NCBI GenBank assembly: GCA_013349295.1
Contig: DUZW01000001.1
Coordinates: 1 to 64,000, forward strand
Origin: Deltaproteobacteria bacterium
GTDB taxonomy: Bacteria; Desulfobacterota; Desulfobulbia; Desulfobulbales; Desulfurivibrionaceae
Length of the DNA: 64,000 nt
Direction of reading: 5' to 3'
Below the pieces are notes generated by a model. The model was not told the origin of the DNA. It saw only the letters and a program-made list of their open reading frames with translations, and searched no databases. The position numbers and the translations under genes were made by a program. Position 1 is the stretch's first letter. Every line of letters starts with the position of its first letter. This document shows, one piece after another, positions 35,600 through 44,735 of this stretch.

Positions 35600-37249
35600 C
35601 TAGCTGGAAGAGGCAGCCTGGCACGGTTCGCCGGCCCGACGCCCGATGATGGTATCCTTTTTCCAATGGGCATCGTCTGGTTCGGGAAAATCAACCAGAT
35701 AATGAAGCCCGCGGGATTCCTTGCGGATGCAGGCACAACGAACGATGAGCTCGGCGACCTGGGCGATGTTGCGCAGTTCGATGAGGTCCGGGGTCAGGAT
35801 GTAGTCGTGATAATGCTGATCCACCTCGCGGACGATAACCCGGAGCCGTTCCTGCACCAAGGCAAGGCGCTTCTCGGTGCGGACGATACCGACATAGTTC
35901 CACATCAGGCGACGGATCTGGTCCCAATTATGGCTGACCAGAACATTCTCCTCGATGCGCTGAGCCTCGCCGGCGGACCATTCCGCCACCTCGGGCAGCG
36001 TGGCCTTGCGCAGACTGGGCCATTCCCGTTCGCACTCAAGAAAGGCCTGATGGGCAAAGACCACGGCCTCGAGCAGAGAATTGCTGGCCAGACGGTTGCC
36101 GCCGTGCAGCCCGGTGCAGGCGACCTCTCCAAAGGCAAAAAGATTTTCGATGTTGCTCCTTCCCCACTGGTCCGTAACCACCCCGCCGCACATATAATGG
36201 GCCGCAGGCACCACCGGAATGGGCACCTTGGTCATGTCGATCCCCAGGGAAAGGCATTTATTGTAAATGGTCGGAAACCTTTTCTTGAGAAATTCCGCCG
36301 GCTGGTGGGTAATGTCCAGATAGACGCAATCATCGCCGCTGCTCTTCATCTCACTGTCAATGGCCCTGGCCACCGTGTCGCGGGTGGCGAGATCCCCTCG
36401 AGAATCATACTTGTGCATGAAGGCCTGGCCCCGCTGGTCGATGAGCCGCCCCCCTTCCCCGCGCACCGCCTCGGAGATCAGAAAGTTCTTCACCTGCGGG
36501 TGATAGAGACAGGTGGGATGAAACTGGACAAACTCCAGATTCCCGACCCTGGCCCCGGCCCGGTAAGCCATGGCAATGCCGTCGCCGGTGGCGATATCGG
36601 GATTGGTGGTATAGAGATAGACCTTACCGGTGCCGCCGGTGCAGAGTACCGTCACCTTGGCCTGGTAGGTGTCGATCCGCCCGGTTTCCCGATCAAAGAC
36701 ATAGGCGCCCAGACACTGGTCGCTGAAGCTGTCGTGGGGCTGGTAAGGGGTGCCGGTCTTGGAGCTGACCAGGAGATCGACGGCCAGATGATTTTCCAGC
36801 ACCGTGATCTTTGGATTCGCCGCCACCTGGGCCAGGAGGCCCTCTTCGATCTTGCGGCCGGTGAGATCCATGGCATGGGCAATGCGGCGGGCCGAATGCC
36901 CCCCCTCCTTACCCAGATCAAGATGATTGGGATCGTTGGCCTCGCTCTGGAATTGCACGCCGAGGCGGATCAACTCCTCGATCCGGGCCGGACCGGTCTC
37001 CACCACCAACCGGACGATGTCCTCATGGCAGAGCCCGGCCCCGGAGCGCAGAGTGTCCTCAATGTGCAAGGCAAAGGAATCCTCCGGCGACAACACTGCG
37101 GCGATCCCGCCCTGAGCCAGGTTGGTGGCGGTGTCCACCCTGGCCTTCTTGGTGATGATGGTCACCGATCCTAAACGCGCGGCCTTGATGGCGAAGGAGA
37201 GCCCGGAAATACCGCTGCCGATGACGAGAAAATCCGTGCTCTGTTTCAT
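35600..37249 (-). CDS. nadB: L-aspartate oxidase
   Basis: NadB converts L-aspartate to iminoaspartate, the first step of NAD synthesis; under anaerobiosis fumarate is the likely electron acceptor. The 549-residue flavoprotein has the FAD loop 'FLVIGSGISGLSFAIKAARLG', 'ATNLAQGGIAAVLSPEDS', the active-site region 'GGHSARRIAHAMDLTG', 'EFVQFHPTCLYHP', 'GGRLIDQRGQAFM' and 'GLHGGNRLASNSLLEAVVFAH'. The 'GGIAA' loop is as in NadB rather than fumarate reductase. nadA and nadC are not nearby. The gene is divergent from the HAD gene across a spacer with R1-D. Confidence 0.95.
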   Translation of the reverse strand: MKQSTDFLVIGSGISGLSFAIKAARLGSVTIITKKARVDTATNLAQGGIAAVLSPEDSFALHIEDTLRSGAGLCHEDIVRLVVETGPARIEELIRLGVQFQSEANDPNHLDLGKEGGHSARRIAHAMDLTGRKIEEGLLAQVAANPKITVLENHLAVDLLVSSKTGTPYQPHDSFSDQCLGAYVFDRETGRIDTYQAKVTVLCTGGTGKVYLYTTNPDIATGDGIAMAYRAGARVGNLEFVQFHPTCLYHPQVKNFLISEAVRGEGGRLIDQRGQAFMHKYDSRGDLATRDTVARAIDSEMKSSGDDCVYLDITHQPAEFLKKRFPTIYNKCLSLGIDMTKVPIPVVPAAHYMCGGVVTDQWGRSNIENLFAFGEVACTGLHGGNRLASNSLLEAVVFAHQAFLECEREWPSLRKATLPEVAEWSAGEAQRIEENVLVSHNWDQIRRLMWNYVGIVRTEKRLALVQERLRVIVREVDQHYHDYILTPDLIELRNIAQVAELIVRCACIRKESRGLHYLVDFPEPDDAHWKKDTIIGRRAGEPCQAASSS

Positions 37250-37302
37250 GACTACCCCTTACGGTTAACAGCTTGACATCTTCGGACGATATTCTGTAAA
37301 GA

Positions 37303-37411
37303 GTAAACGTTCAGCCGCGCGGCATCTGCTTTGTCATCGACCTGCTTGATAGGCAGGCTAAGAACTCACAGGCCTCTTTCATGCCTCTTGAGACACTGCT
37401 CAACCGTTTAC
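37303..37411 (-). repeat. Structured intergenic repeat R1, copy D
   Basis: It lies in the opposite orientation to the other copies. GTAAACG at the left and CGTTTAC at the right are the terminal repeats, and on the minus strand the interior reads GAAAGAGGCCTG and GTCGATGACAAAGCAGATGC. This is the only copy located between divergent genes. Confidence 0.75.
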
Positions 37412-37460
37412 GTTTCTAAGCTTACGCCGTGTTTTCCCATTGCGGATGAATGATTATTGT

Positions 37461-37479
37461 AAAAATGAGGATCATTATC
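37461..37479. promoter_or_regulatory. Possible Fur box
   Basis: AAAAATGAGGATCATTATC matches the 19-bp Fur consensus GATAATGATAATCATTATC at 15 positions, with the right half perfect. It is about 110 bp upstream of the HAD gene. A single-site match by eye is weak evidence. Confidence 0.35.
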
Positions 37480-37589
37480 CTAAGCACGGCATCCGATGTA
37501 ATACTTTTCAGCCCCACGCCCTGATTCATCCGCCCTGGTAAAGGATTTTACATAGCGCGGACCTGGGAGGATGGCAAGGATTCTTCACA

Positions 37590-38234
37590 ATGGCTTCTTT
37601 AAAACTCGTCGTGTTTGACTGCGATGGCGTAATGTTTGACTCCAAAAACGCCAACCGGGTCTACTACAACCATATCCGCGCCGCCTTCGACCGCCCGCCC
37701 ATGGACGAGGATGAGCTGGAATACGTGCACATGCACCATGTCATGGATTCCATCCGGCACATCTTTCGCGCTTACCCGGCGGACCTGGAACGGGCCGAGG
37801 CCTACCGGCAGTCCCTGGATTACACCCCCTACCTGCAGCACATGAACATGGAGCCGGATCTTCCCGAATTTCTGGATTTTCTCCGCCCTGCATGCAAAAC
37901 CGCGATCAGCACCAACCGGACCTCCACCATGGGCCCGGTGCTGCGGATGTTTGCCCTGGCGGACCGGTTCGACAAGGTGGTCACCGCCATTGATGTGGCC
38001 CGGCCCAAACCCGACCCGGAAGCACTGGAGCAAATCCTCGCCCATTTCGCCTGTCGGGTGGACGAAGCGGTGTACATCGGCGACTCCATGGTTGACCGGG
38101 AACACACCGAAGCCTTGGGCATGCGGCTCATCGCCTTCAAAAATCCGGCCCTGCCGGCGGAATACCATGTACGGAGCTTCATGGAAATAACCCGGTTGCC
38201 GATACTTGCCGAGATTGTAAAAGGAAGAAGATGA
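37590..38234 (+). CDS. HAD-superfamily phosphatase (Gph/PGP-like)
   Basis: The 214-residue protein has all haloacid-dehalogenase motifs: 'VVFDCDGVMFDS' (nucleophile Asp and acid/base Asp), 'TAISTNRTSTM' (motif II), 'RPKPDPEALEQIL' (motif III Lys) and 'YIGDSMVDREH' (motif IV). A helical cap follows motif I, as in phosphoglycolate-phosphatase-like members. The substrate cannot be deduced. The stop overlaps the next gene's start (ATGA), and a Fur-like box lies upstream. Confidence 0.85.
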   Translation: MASLKLVVFDCDGVMFDSKNANRVYYNHIRAAFDRPPMDEDELEYVHMHHVMDSIRHIFRAYPADLERAEAYRQSLDYTPYLQHMNMEPDLPEFLDFLRPACKTAISTNRTSTMGPVLRMFALADRFDKVVTAIDVARPKPDPEALEQILAHFACRVDEAVYIGDSMVDREHTEALGMRLIAFKNPALPAEYHVRSFMEITRLPILAEIVKGRR

Positions 38235-38728
38235 AACTTGAAATAACCCACAAGATCCTGACCATGGAGCCGGACTTTGAAAAAAGTTCCGCCCATGTCC
38301 TGCGCTTTCTCGACCGTACTTCCCTGGTGCACTACGAGGCGGTACGGGTTGTGGCGGACCAATCCTGCTCCGGCGCGGACCCGCGCTTCTGGCCCTGGCT
38401 TGAGCAGGGAGTGGCCGACAACCGGCAGATTCTGACAAATCTCACCGGAGAGTTACGGGCGGCAGGCACCAAGGGGTTCAGCGATCTCCCGGCCATGCCG
38501 CAGGGCTTTCAAAGCAAGATCTTCCACACCATGGCCCATCTCCTCGACGGTTTTTTCAGCATCGACAGCCAGTTTTACAGCCTGCCGGAGGATTCACACT
38601 GGCTGGGGGCAAGCCTGCGCAGACAGATTGAGGCAGACCCGGAAGACTTCTGGCTGGTCACGGTGGTGGCCACTCTGGGGTCGCTGGAGCACCATGCCAT
38701 TGCGGGCCTGCGCTCCTTTACGAAATAG
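38231..38728 (+). CDS. Conserved-looking hypothetical protein coupled to the HAD gene
   Basis: This 165-residue soluble protein is translationally coupled to the HAD phosphatase by a four-base overlap. It is mostly helical by eye, with an opening 'KLEITHKILTMEPDFEKSSAHVLRFLDRTSLVHYEAVRVV' and a hydrophobic C-terminal segment 'FWLVTVVATLGSLEHHAIAGLRSFTK'. I recognise no domain or catalytic motif. The coupling suggests a shared task with the phosphatase, such as substrate supply or complex formation, but that is a guess. It is convergent with the His-rich gene, six bases away. Confidence 0.7.
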   Translation: MKLEITHKILTMEPDFEKSSAHVLRFLDRTSLVHYEAVRVVADQSCSGADPRFWPWLEQGVADNRQILTNLTGELRAAGTKGFSDLPAMPQGFQSKIFHTMAHLLDGFFSIDSQFYSLPEDSHWLGASLRRQIEADPEDFWLVTVVATLGSLEHHAIAGLRSFTK

Positions 38729-38733
38729 CCCCT

Positions 38734-38994
38734 TCAGTCGTAATGATGGTGATGATGGTGGTGGTGATGATGACCCTCGCCTGGACCGCCGATCTCCGCC
38801 AGGACCTTTTTCAAGATGCCGTCGGTCTCGGCCATGCTGGCCACGGCCTTAGCCAAAAGATCCGCCAGCCCCCCCTGCCCCTCACTCCGCACCAAATCCA
38901 ACCATTTTTTGAACTCAGCCTCATGGTTCTGATTATGCTCAATCCAGTGGGGCAGAAGAATCTGCAACTTTTCCATCGTGGTTTTCTCGTCCAT
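38734..38994 (-). CDS. Small protein with a C-terminal run of ten histidines (putative nickel chaperone partner of CooT)
   Basis: The 86-residue protein is helical and charged, with 'LLPHWIEHNQNHEAEFKKWLDLV' and extra His in the body, and ends GEGHHHHHHHHHHYD. The ten His codons mix CAT and CAC. It starts one base after the stop of the CooT-like gene and is clearly in its operon. In Rhodospirillum rubrum the nickel protein CooJ has a His-rich C-terminus and works beside CooT on carbon monoxide dehydrogenase maturation; this protein is not obviously a CooJ homologue, but the arrangement is analogous. Metal binding is highly likely from composition. Confidence 0.8.
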   Translation of the reverse strand: MDEKTTMEKLQILLPHWIEHNQNHEAEFKKWLDLVRSEGQGGLADLLAKAVASMAETDGILKKVLAEIGGPGEGHHHHHHHHHHYD

Positions 38995-38995
38995 C

Positions 38996-39199
38996 TCAGG
39001 CCTTTTCTCCTTTCCGGATCACGGTTACCCTGCCATTTAAAAAATCAATGGCCCGAACCGCCGCACCCCGGATGAATTGTGGCTCTTCAAACAAGGTGCT
39101 GATTCGGATGCCATCCTCACAGACCTCAAGCTGCGAGGCGCTTTCCGCCACCACCGCCTCGTTGCCATCCTGCTCCAGAACGACGCGCATCTGACACAT
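38996..39199 (-). CDS. cooT: CooT-family nickel-binding protein
   Basis: The 67-residue protein begins MCQMRVVLEQDG, with the Cys2 that in CooT dimers binds one nickel ion, and continues 'VAESASQLEVCEDGIRISTLFEEPQFIRGAAVRAIDFLNGRVTVI', which fits the small beta-barrel of the family. CooT is implicated in nickel delivery to carbon monoxide dehydrogenase. It forms a two-gene operon with the His-rich protein. No CODH gene is present in the window. Confidence 0.82.
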   Translation of the reverse strand: MCQMRVVLEQDGNEAVVAESASQLEVCEDGIRISTLFEEPQFIRGAAVRAIDFLNGRVTVIRKGEKA

Positions 39200-39319
39200 A
39201 GCCTACCTCTTTCTTCTCATTTTTTAACTGTGCCGACTAAGAAAAAACAATATAATACCTTTTCCCGGCTTTATCATGCAGATTTGCAGGGCCATACACC
39301 TACAGCACGAGATACCCGC

Positions 39320-39739
39320 ATGCTCCTTAATGATCTCCCTGCCATAAAAACATTGCTGACCACAAGCAAAACCATCGCGGTGGTCGGCCTCTCCCCCAAG
39401 GAATCCCGGCCCAGCAACATGGTGGCCCGTTACCTGATCGAAGCGGGCTATACGATTATCCCGGTCAATCCCGGACAAGAGAAAATCCTCGGCCTGGACT
39501 GCTACCCCAACCTTGCCGCAATCCCCGCCCAGGTGGATATTGTCGATATCTTCCGCCGCTCCGAGGATGTCCCCGCCATCGTGGCCGAAGCCATTGCCGT
39601 CGGCGCCAGGGCGGTCTGGATGCAGGAAGGGGTGAGCCACGCCGAGGCGGCCCGGAGCGCGAAGGCGGCGGGGTTGATGGTGGTGATGGACCGTTGCCTC
39701 AAGACCATGCATCATGATATAGGGCACGAACAAGGGTAA
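39320..39739 (+). CDS. CoA-binding domain protein (YccU-like)
   Basis: The start at 39320 (MLLNDLPAIKTLLTTSKTIAVVGLSPKESRPS) gives a 139-residue single-domain protein; the ORF-track start is 81 codons upstream without support. It is a Rossmann-type CoA_binding domain, with 'IAVVGLSPKESRPSNMVARYLIEAGYTIIPVNPG', 'DIVDIFRRSEDVPAIVAEA' and 'AVWMQEGVSHAEAARSAKAAGLMVVMDRC'. Members bind CoA or nucleotides; their role is undefined. Confidence 0.85.
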   Translation: MLLNDLPAIKTLLTTSKTIAVVGLSPKESRPSNMVARYLIEAGYTIIPVNPGQEKILGLDCYPNLAAIPAQVDIVDIFRRSEDVPAIVAEAIAVGARAVWMQEGVSHAEAARSAKAAGLMVVMDRCLKTMHHDIGHEQG

Positions 39740-40073
39740 CCAGGAGAGATTTGCCGTTGGCCCACAGCCGAGCAGCTTTGAGAAGCGCAGGGCCTCCCGC
39801 CGTGGCGGGACAAATGACCCGGGATACCCTTTCTTTGCTTCGTATCTTTAGGCAAGCAACGAAATGGGACCTACCCTGAATTCCGAAAATGGCCTTCAAA
39901 AGGTCTGCCTGAAAAAAAGTGACAACGTACGAGTCGCAATTTGCGTGATCAGCAGGAAAAAATGGTAGCCGTACAGCCATGATCACCAATGTTGCCAGAA
40001 GATATCGGTCGATTTAATATATCGACTGTCACGAATTTATCCTCTGATAGCAGAAGCCCATGCCAACCGCACC
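39740..40073. other. Intergenic spacer after the CoA-binding gene
   Basis: About 330 bp without a credible gene. It contains a CCCGCCGTGGCGGG hairpin (near 39798), then CTTTCTTTGCTTCGTATCTTT followed by AAGCAACGAAATG, reminiscent of palindromic intergenic repeats of other proteobacteria, and near 40008 an inverted repeat GTCGAT...ATCGAC. ORF 39699-39989 (-) has no protein-like character. Confidence 0.4.
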
Positions 40074-40110
40074 AAAAAAAGGCCAGCCCGGGAAAACCCA
40101 GGCTGGCCTT
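40074..40110 (-). terminator. Terminator downstream of yajC
   Basis: On the minus strand AAGGCCAGCC...GGCTGGCCTT with an inner CCC/GGG stem and TTTT loop is followed by seven T residues, ending the rph-tgt-yajC transcript. Confidence 0.85.
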
Positions 40111-40154
40111 AAATCTTTTCTTCGCTTCACTCCCGGTGAAGGGCTAGTTCAGCC

Positions 40155-40523
40155 TCAACCCCCCTTGCTACCGATGGCGCAGGCCGCACCTTCTTTTTTC
40201 TCGCCACCCTCCATGCTCGCCAGCGATCCCAGGATATAGGACCGGGCAATTTTCACCCGCACATTCTCGGCAATCTCAATGGTCGCCACCCGGTCTGTCA
40301 GACCGGTGATCTTGCCCTGAAGGCCACCGCTGGTCAGAACCTCGTCACCCTTCTTGAGATTGGCGACAAATTCCTGATGCTCCTTGGCTTTTTTCTGCTG
40401 AGTACGGATCAGGAGGAAATAGAACACCACAAAGATCAAAATAAGCGGCAAAAAACTCATCAGGCCTTGCGGCCCAGCTGCTCCACCAGCCGCAGCATCT
40501 GCGGCAAAAGCTACATCAACCAT
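40155..40523 (-). CDS. yajC: Preprotein translocase accessory subunit YajC
   Basis: YajC associates with SecDF in the inner membrane. The 122-residue protein has an Ala/Gly-rich N-terminus, one membrane helix 'FLPLILIFVVFYFLLIRTQQKKAKEHQEF', and the conserved 'LKKGDEVLTSGGLQGKITGLTDRVATIEIAENVRVKI'. The tail is Lys/Gly-rich. It follows tgt by 57 bp; the tgt-yajC order is widespread. secD and secF would be expected downstream but a terminator ends the unit here. Confidence 0.95.
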   Translation of the reverse strand: MVDVAFAADAAAGGAAGPQGLMSFLPLILIFVVFYFLLIRTQQKKAKEHQEFVANLKKGDEVLTSGGLQGKITGLTDRVATIEIAENVRVKIARSYILGSLASMEGGEKKEGAACAIGSKGG

Positions 40524-40580
40524 AAACCCCTCCGATTCTGTTTAACTTTTTCAGGCAGGCAAATATCCGCCTGCGACCTT

Positions 40581-42394
<1,814 letters not shown>

Positions 42395-42445
42395 GATTAA
42401 TTTCCTGAAAAGATTGAATACAACTTAAAAATCCGACCGGCTAAA

Positions 42446-42553
42446 TGTAACGGTTCAGCAGTGCCGCAGATGCGAGGAAGAGGCTTGCGAAGTGTGCTAG
42501 TGCACATGAGCAGGCCGATGACGATGCAGATGTGGTGCTGTTGAACCGTTACA
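42446..42553 (+). repeat. Structured intergenic repeat R1, copy E (108 bp, reference copy)
   Basis: This is the cleanest copy: TGTAACGGTTCA at the left is perfectly complementary to TGAACCGTTACA at the right, and with G-U pairs the stem extends about 9 more bp (GCAGTGCCG with TGGTGCTGT). Inside, GGCTTGC pairs with GCAGGCC and GTGTGC with GCACAT around a TAGT loop. The right terminal repeat contributes the TAA stop of the M24 peptidase gene. Confidence 0.82.
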
Positions 42554-43649
42554 GATCCAAAAAGGTGGTGTCCCGATTCAACACCCTGCACCCCTCTTTT
42601 TCTACCACCGCCATGTTTTCCAAGCGGATCCCGCCCCAACCCGGGATATAGACCCCCGGCTCCACCGTGACCACCATCCCGGCGGCAAGGGGTTTACGGT
42701 TCCGGTAGTTGAGCGACGGACCTTCGTGAACGTTCAAGCCCACCCCGTGGCCAAGGCCATGGCCGAACCGCTCACCTAAGCCCGCCCGCTCTATCACGCC
42801 GCGGGCGATCTTGTCCACCGCCATTCCGCTTATCCCGGCCCGAAGGCAATTCAGCCCGGCCAGTTGCGCCTTGCGCACTAAACGGAACAACGAAACCGTT
42901 TTGGCATCCGGAGTTCCAAGCACCACGGTCCGGGTCATGTCCGAACAGTAGCCGTCCAACACGAGGCCCATGTCGATGACAATGGTTTCTCCAGCCGCCA
43001 GCGGTCTGTCGGAGGGAACCGCATGGGGCAAAGCCGCGTTGGGACCACCTGCGACGATGGTCTCGAAACTCGGCCGCTCCGCGCCCTTGAGCCGCATACC
43101 GTTTTCAATGGCCAGGGCCACCTCTTTTTCGGTCTGGCCCGGGCGCAGGGTACGATAAATCTCCAGAAACACCGCTTCGTTGAGGAGAACCGCACGTTCT
43201 ATCCTGGCCAGCTCCTCCACATCCTTTCCCAGCCGAAGCTCCTCGACAAACCCGGTGAGCGGCACCAGTTCCACCTTGAGGGCGGCAGCCAGCTTGGTCA
43301 GGGTCAGGGAGGTGGAATGCAGGAAATAATGACTCTCAAAGGCCAGCCGCTTGAAGCGGTGCTTCTTAAGCAGGATGCGCAGCAAGGGAAACAACCCACG
43401 GGGATAGAGCTTGACCCGAAAATCAGTGGACTCCTGTTCCGCCTGCAAATGAAACCGGGAATCGGTGAGAAGATAGGGCTCACCCTCGGAGGGGATGAGC
43501 AGGACGCCCGCGCTTTCGTTGATCGCATGATCCCTGGCCGTATAGCCGCTCAGATACCTCCGGTTTTCCGGCTGGGTCACCAGGATGGCGTCAAGCTGGC
43601 GCCGCTTGAGGCTGCGTCTGATTCGGTCAAGAACTCCTTGCATCCGCAT
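42549..43649 (-). CDS. M24-family metallopeptidase (Xaa-Pro aminopeptidase-like)
   Basis: The protein has an N-terminal creatinase-like domain ('AILVTQPENRRYLSGYTARDHAINESAGVLLI') and a C-terminal pita-bread domain with the metal ligands in order: 'VIDMGLVLDGYCSDMTRTVVLG' (two Asp), 'GHGLGHGVGLNVHEGPSL' (His), 'TVEPGVYIPG' (Glu) and 'GGIRLENM' (Glu). It removes N-terminal residues before proline. The track's start at 43658 is a TTG overlapping the preceding stop; the ATG at 43649 (MRMQGVLD) is more likely. The TAA stop falls within repeat R1-E. Confidence 0.9.
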   Translation of the reverse strand: MRMQGVLDRIRRSLKRRQLDAILVTQPENRRYLSGYTARDHAINESAGVLLIPSEGEPYLLTDSRFHLQAEQESTDFRVKLYPRGLFPLLRILLKKHRFKRLAFESHYFLHSTSLTLTKLAAALKVELVPLTGFVEELRLGKDVEELARIERAVLLNEAVFLEIYRTLRPGQTEKEVALAIENGMRLKGAERPSFETIVAGGPNAALPHAVPSDRPLAAGETIVIDMGLVLDGYCSDMTRTVVLGTPDAKTVSLFRLVRKAQLAGLNCLRAGISGMAVDKIARGVIERAGLGERFGHGLGHGVGLNVHEGPSLNYRNRKPLAAGMVVTVEPGVYIPGWGGIRLENMAVVEKEGCRVLNRDTTFLDL

Positions 43650-43654
43650 GACCG

Positions 43655-43915
43655 TCAATGCATGAAATGGACAAAAACCTTAACCCCGTACCGGTAGAGC
43701 TTGCCGTGCAACCCCTGAATGGATTGGGGCAGATCCGCCTGCCCGAAATCCACCTGGTAGCGATACGGCTTGTCCAGTACCGTGAGGAAACCGAAACACG
43801 GCTTGTTATAGCGCGCCTCCGCCCCGGCTGCGTACCAATCCTTGAACCTTTTTTCAACCTCGGGCAGATCCTTGGGATCGGCCTCTTCCACATCGAGCCA
43901 GATTTCTGCTTCCAT
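43655..43915 (-). CDS. Small hypothetical protein
   Basis: The 86-residue acidic protein (MEAEIWLDVEEADPKDLPEVEKRF) has no motif I recognise. 'PCFGFLTVLDKPYRYQVDFGQADLP' suggests a small alpha/beta fold. AAGGAGAGG stands before the ATG. It directly precedes the M24 peptidase gene, and its stop (TCA on the plus strand) is six bases before that gene's likely ATG, so the two are probably co-translated. Confidence 0.65.
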   Translation of the reverse strand: MEAEIWLDVEEADPKDLPEVEKRFKDWYAAGAEARYNKPCFGFLTVLDKPYRYQVDFGQADLPQSIQGLHGKLYRYGVKVFVHFMH

Positions 43916-43949
43916 GCCCCCTCTCCTTTCCTGAAACTATCGCCCTTGT

Positions 43950-44543
43950 TTACGGGATCAAATGCTGTTCGACCAAATCTTTCAGCTGTTTCAGGGCCTG
44001 GCCGTACTGTTCGTTAAGCTGGCCTTGAATCCTGGCCCATTCCTCTTGAAATTTCGGGTGCTGGGCGGGCTGCAGCTTCATGGCCCTGCCGGTCTGCTTG
44101 GCCAGATTCTGCTCCATCATCGCCATCTGCTGGCTGAACTGGGCCTCAAGCTGCTCTTTCAGCTGCTCGCCATGCTGCCGGTACCCATCGAGAATCTTTT
44201 TCATTTCAGCCAAAATCTGAAGCAGCTCTCCATCCCCCTGCCCGATCTCAACCAGCCCGTGCATGGCCTTATCGGCGAGCTCCTGCTTTTCCGCTTCACG
44301 GGCCAGGAAAATATTGCGCAGCATGGCCTGCACCGCCCCTTTCAGCACAGGCCCTTTCTCGTCAGGCGATAGCGCTCCAAGCCTTTCTCCCAGGCCAGGC
44401 CCTTCGCCGCGCATATAGGCGGCGCCGAGACGCATCCCCTCCTTGAGCTGCTCTTCTGCGAGGTAATTCCCTTCCCCTGCCCCGGCAGCCATTCTTGCCG
44501 CCCGCTCCAACACCATATCCATGGTGCTCTTTATTTCCGCCAT
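43950..44543 (-). CDS. Coiled-coil-rich cytoplasmic protein of unknown function
   Basis: I start at the ATG at 44543 (MAEIKSTMDMVLERAARM), which has AAGGAGG upstream; the longer ORF is not supported. The 197-residue protein is almost entirely helical and rich in Gln, Glu, Lys and Ala, with a likely coiled coil from about residue 100 on ('GYRQHGEQLKEQLEAQFSQQMAMMEQNLAKQTGR'). It has no membrane segment or catalytic motif. It precedes the 86-residue hypothetical protein by 34 bp on the same strand. Confidence 0.65.
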   Translation of the reverse strand: MAEIKSTMDMVLERAARMAAGAGEGNYLAEEQLKEGMRLGAAYMRGEGPGLGERLGALSPDEKGPVLKGAVQAMLRNIFLAREAEKQELADKAMHGLVEIGQGDGELLQILAEMKKILDGYRQHGEQLKEQLEAQFSQQMAMMEQNLAKQTGRAMKLQPAQHPKFQEEWARIQGQLNEQYGQALKQLKDLVEQHLIP

Positions 44544-44675
44544 GGGAAACAGCCTCCTTGATTCTTCGTTTTTAAGTGTGCCTCGGGCAAACATACACCA
44601 AGGGTTCCACCATTTCCAGCCCTGTGTTTTTTTAGTAGCCGTGCGAAAATAACTTGTACTCATCCGCCTCGACGT

Positions 44676-44698
44676 TACGGCTCCTTATGCCGTCTCGG
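44676..44698 (+). repeat. R2 core repeat, fourth core copy
   Basis: CGACGTTACGGCTCCTTATGCCG matches the R2 core on the plus strand and is followed by a GCCGTCTCGGC hairpin. Unlike the other copies it is antisense to both flanking genes. Confidence 0.5.
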
Positions 44699-44735
44699 CA
44701 GGATGCGGTATTCACGTTATTTTTTGCTCAACGGC

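Larger units (their letters stand above)
37250..37589. other. Divergent intergenic region nadB / HAD phosphatase
   Basis: The 340-bp spacer holds repeat R1-D (37303-37411), a Fur-like box (37461-37479), and presumably promoters for both genes. No reading frame of interest was seen. Confidence 0.5.

Noticed and set aside
38734-38772. Vector-derived His tag contamination
   Set aside because: Ten His codons look like a tag, but they are mixed CAT/CAC within a natural gene in an operon with cooT, with no vector sequence around.
39740-40073. Pseudogene or tRNA in the spacer
   Set aside because: No cloverleaf with TTCGANTC-type arm and no remnant of a protein family could be recognised in any frame.
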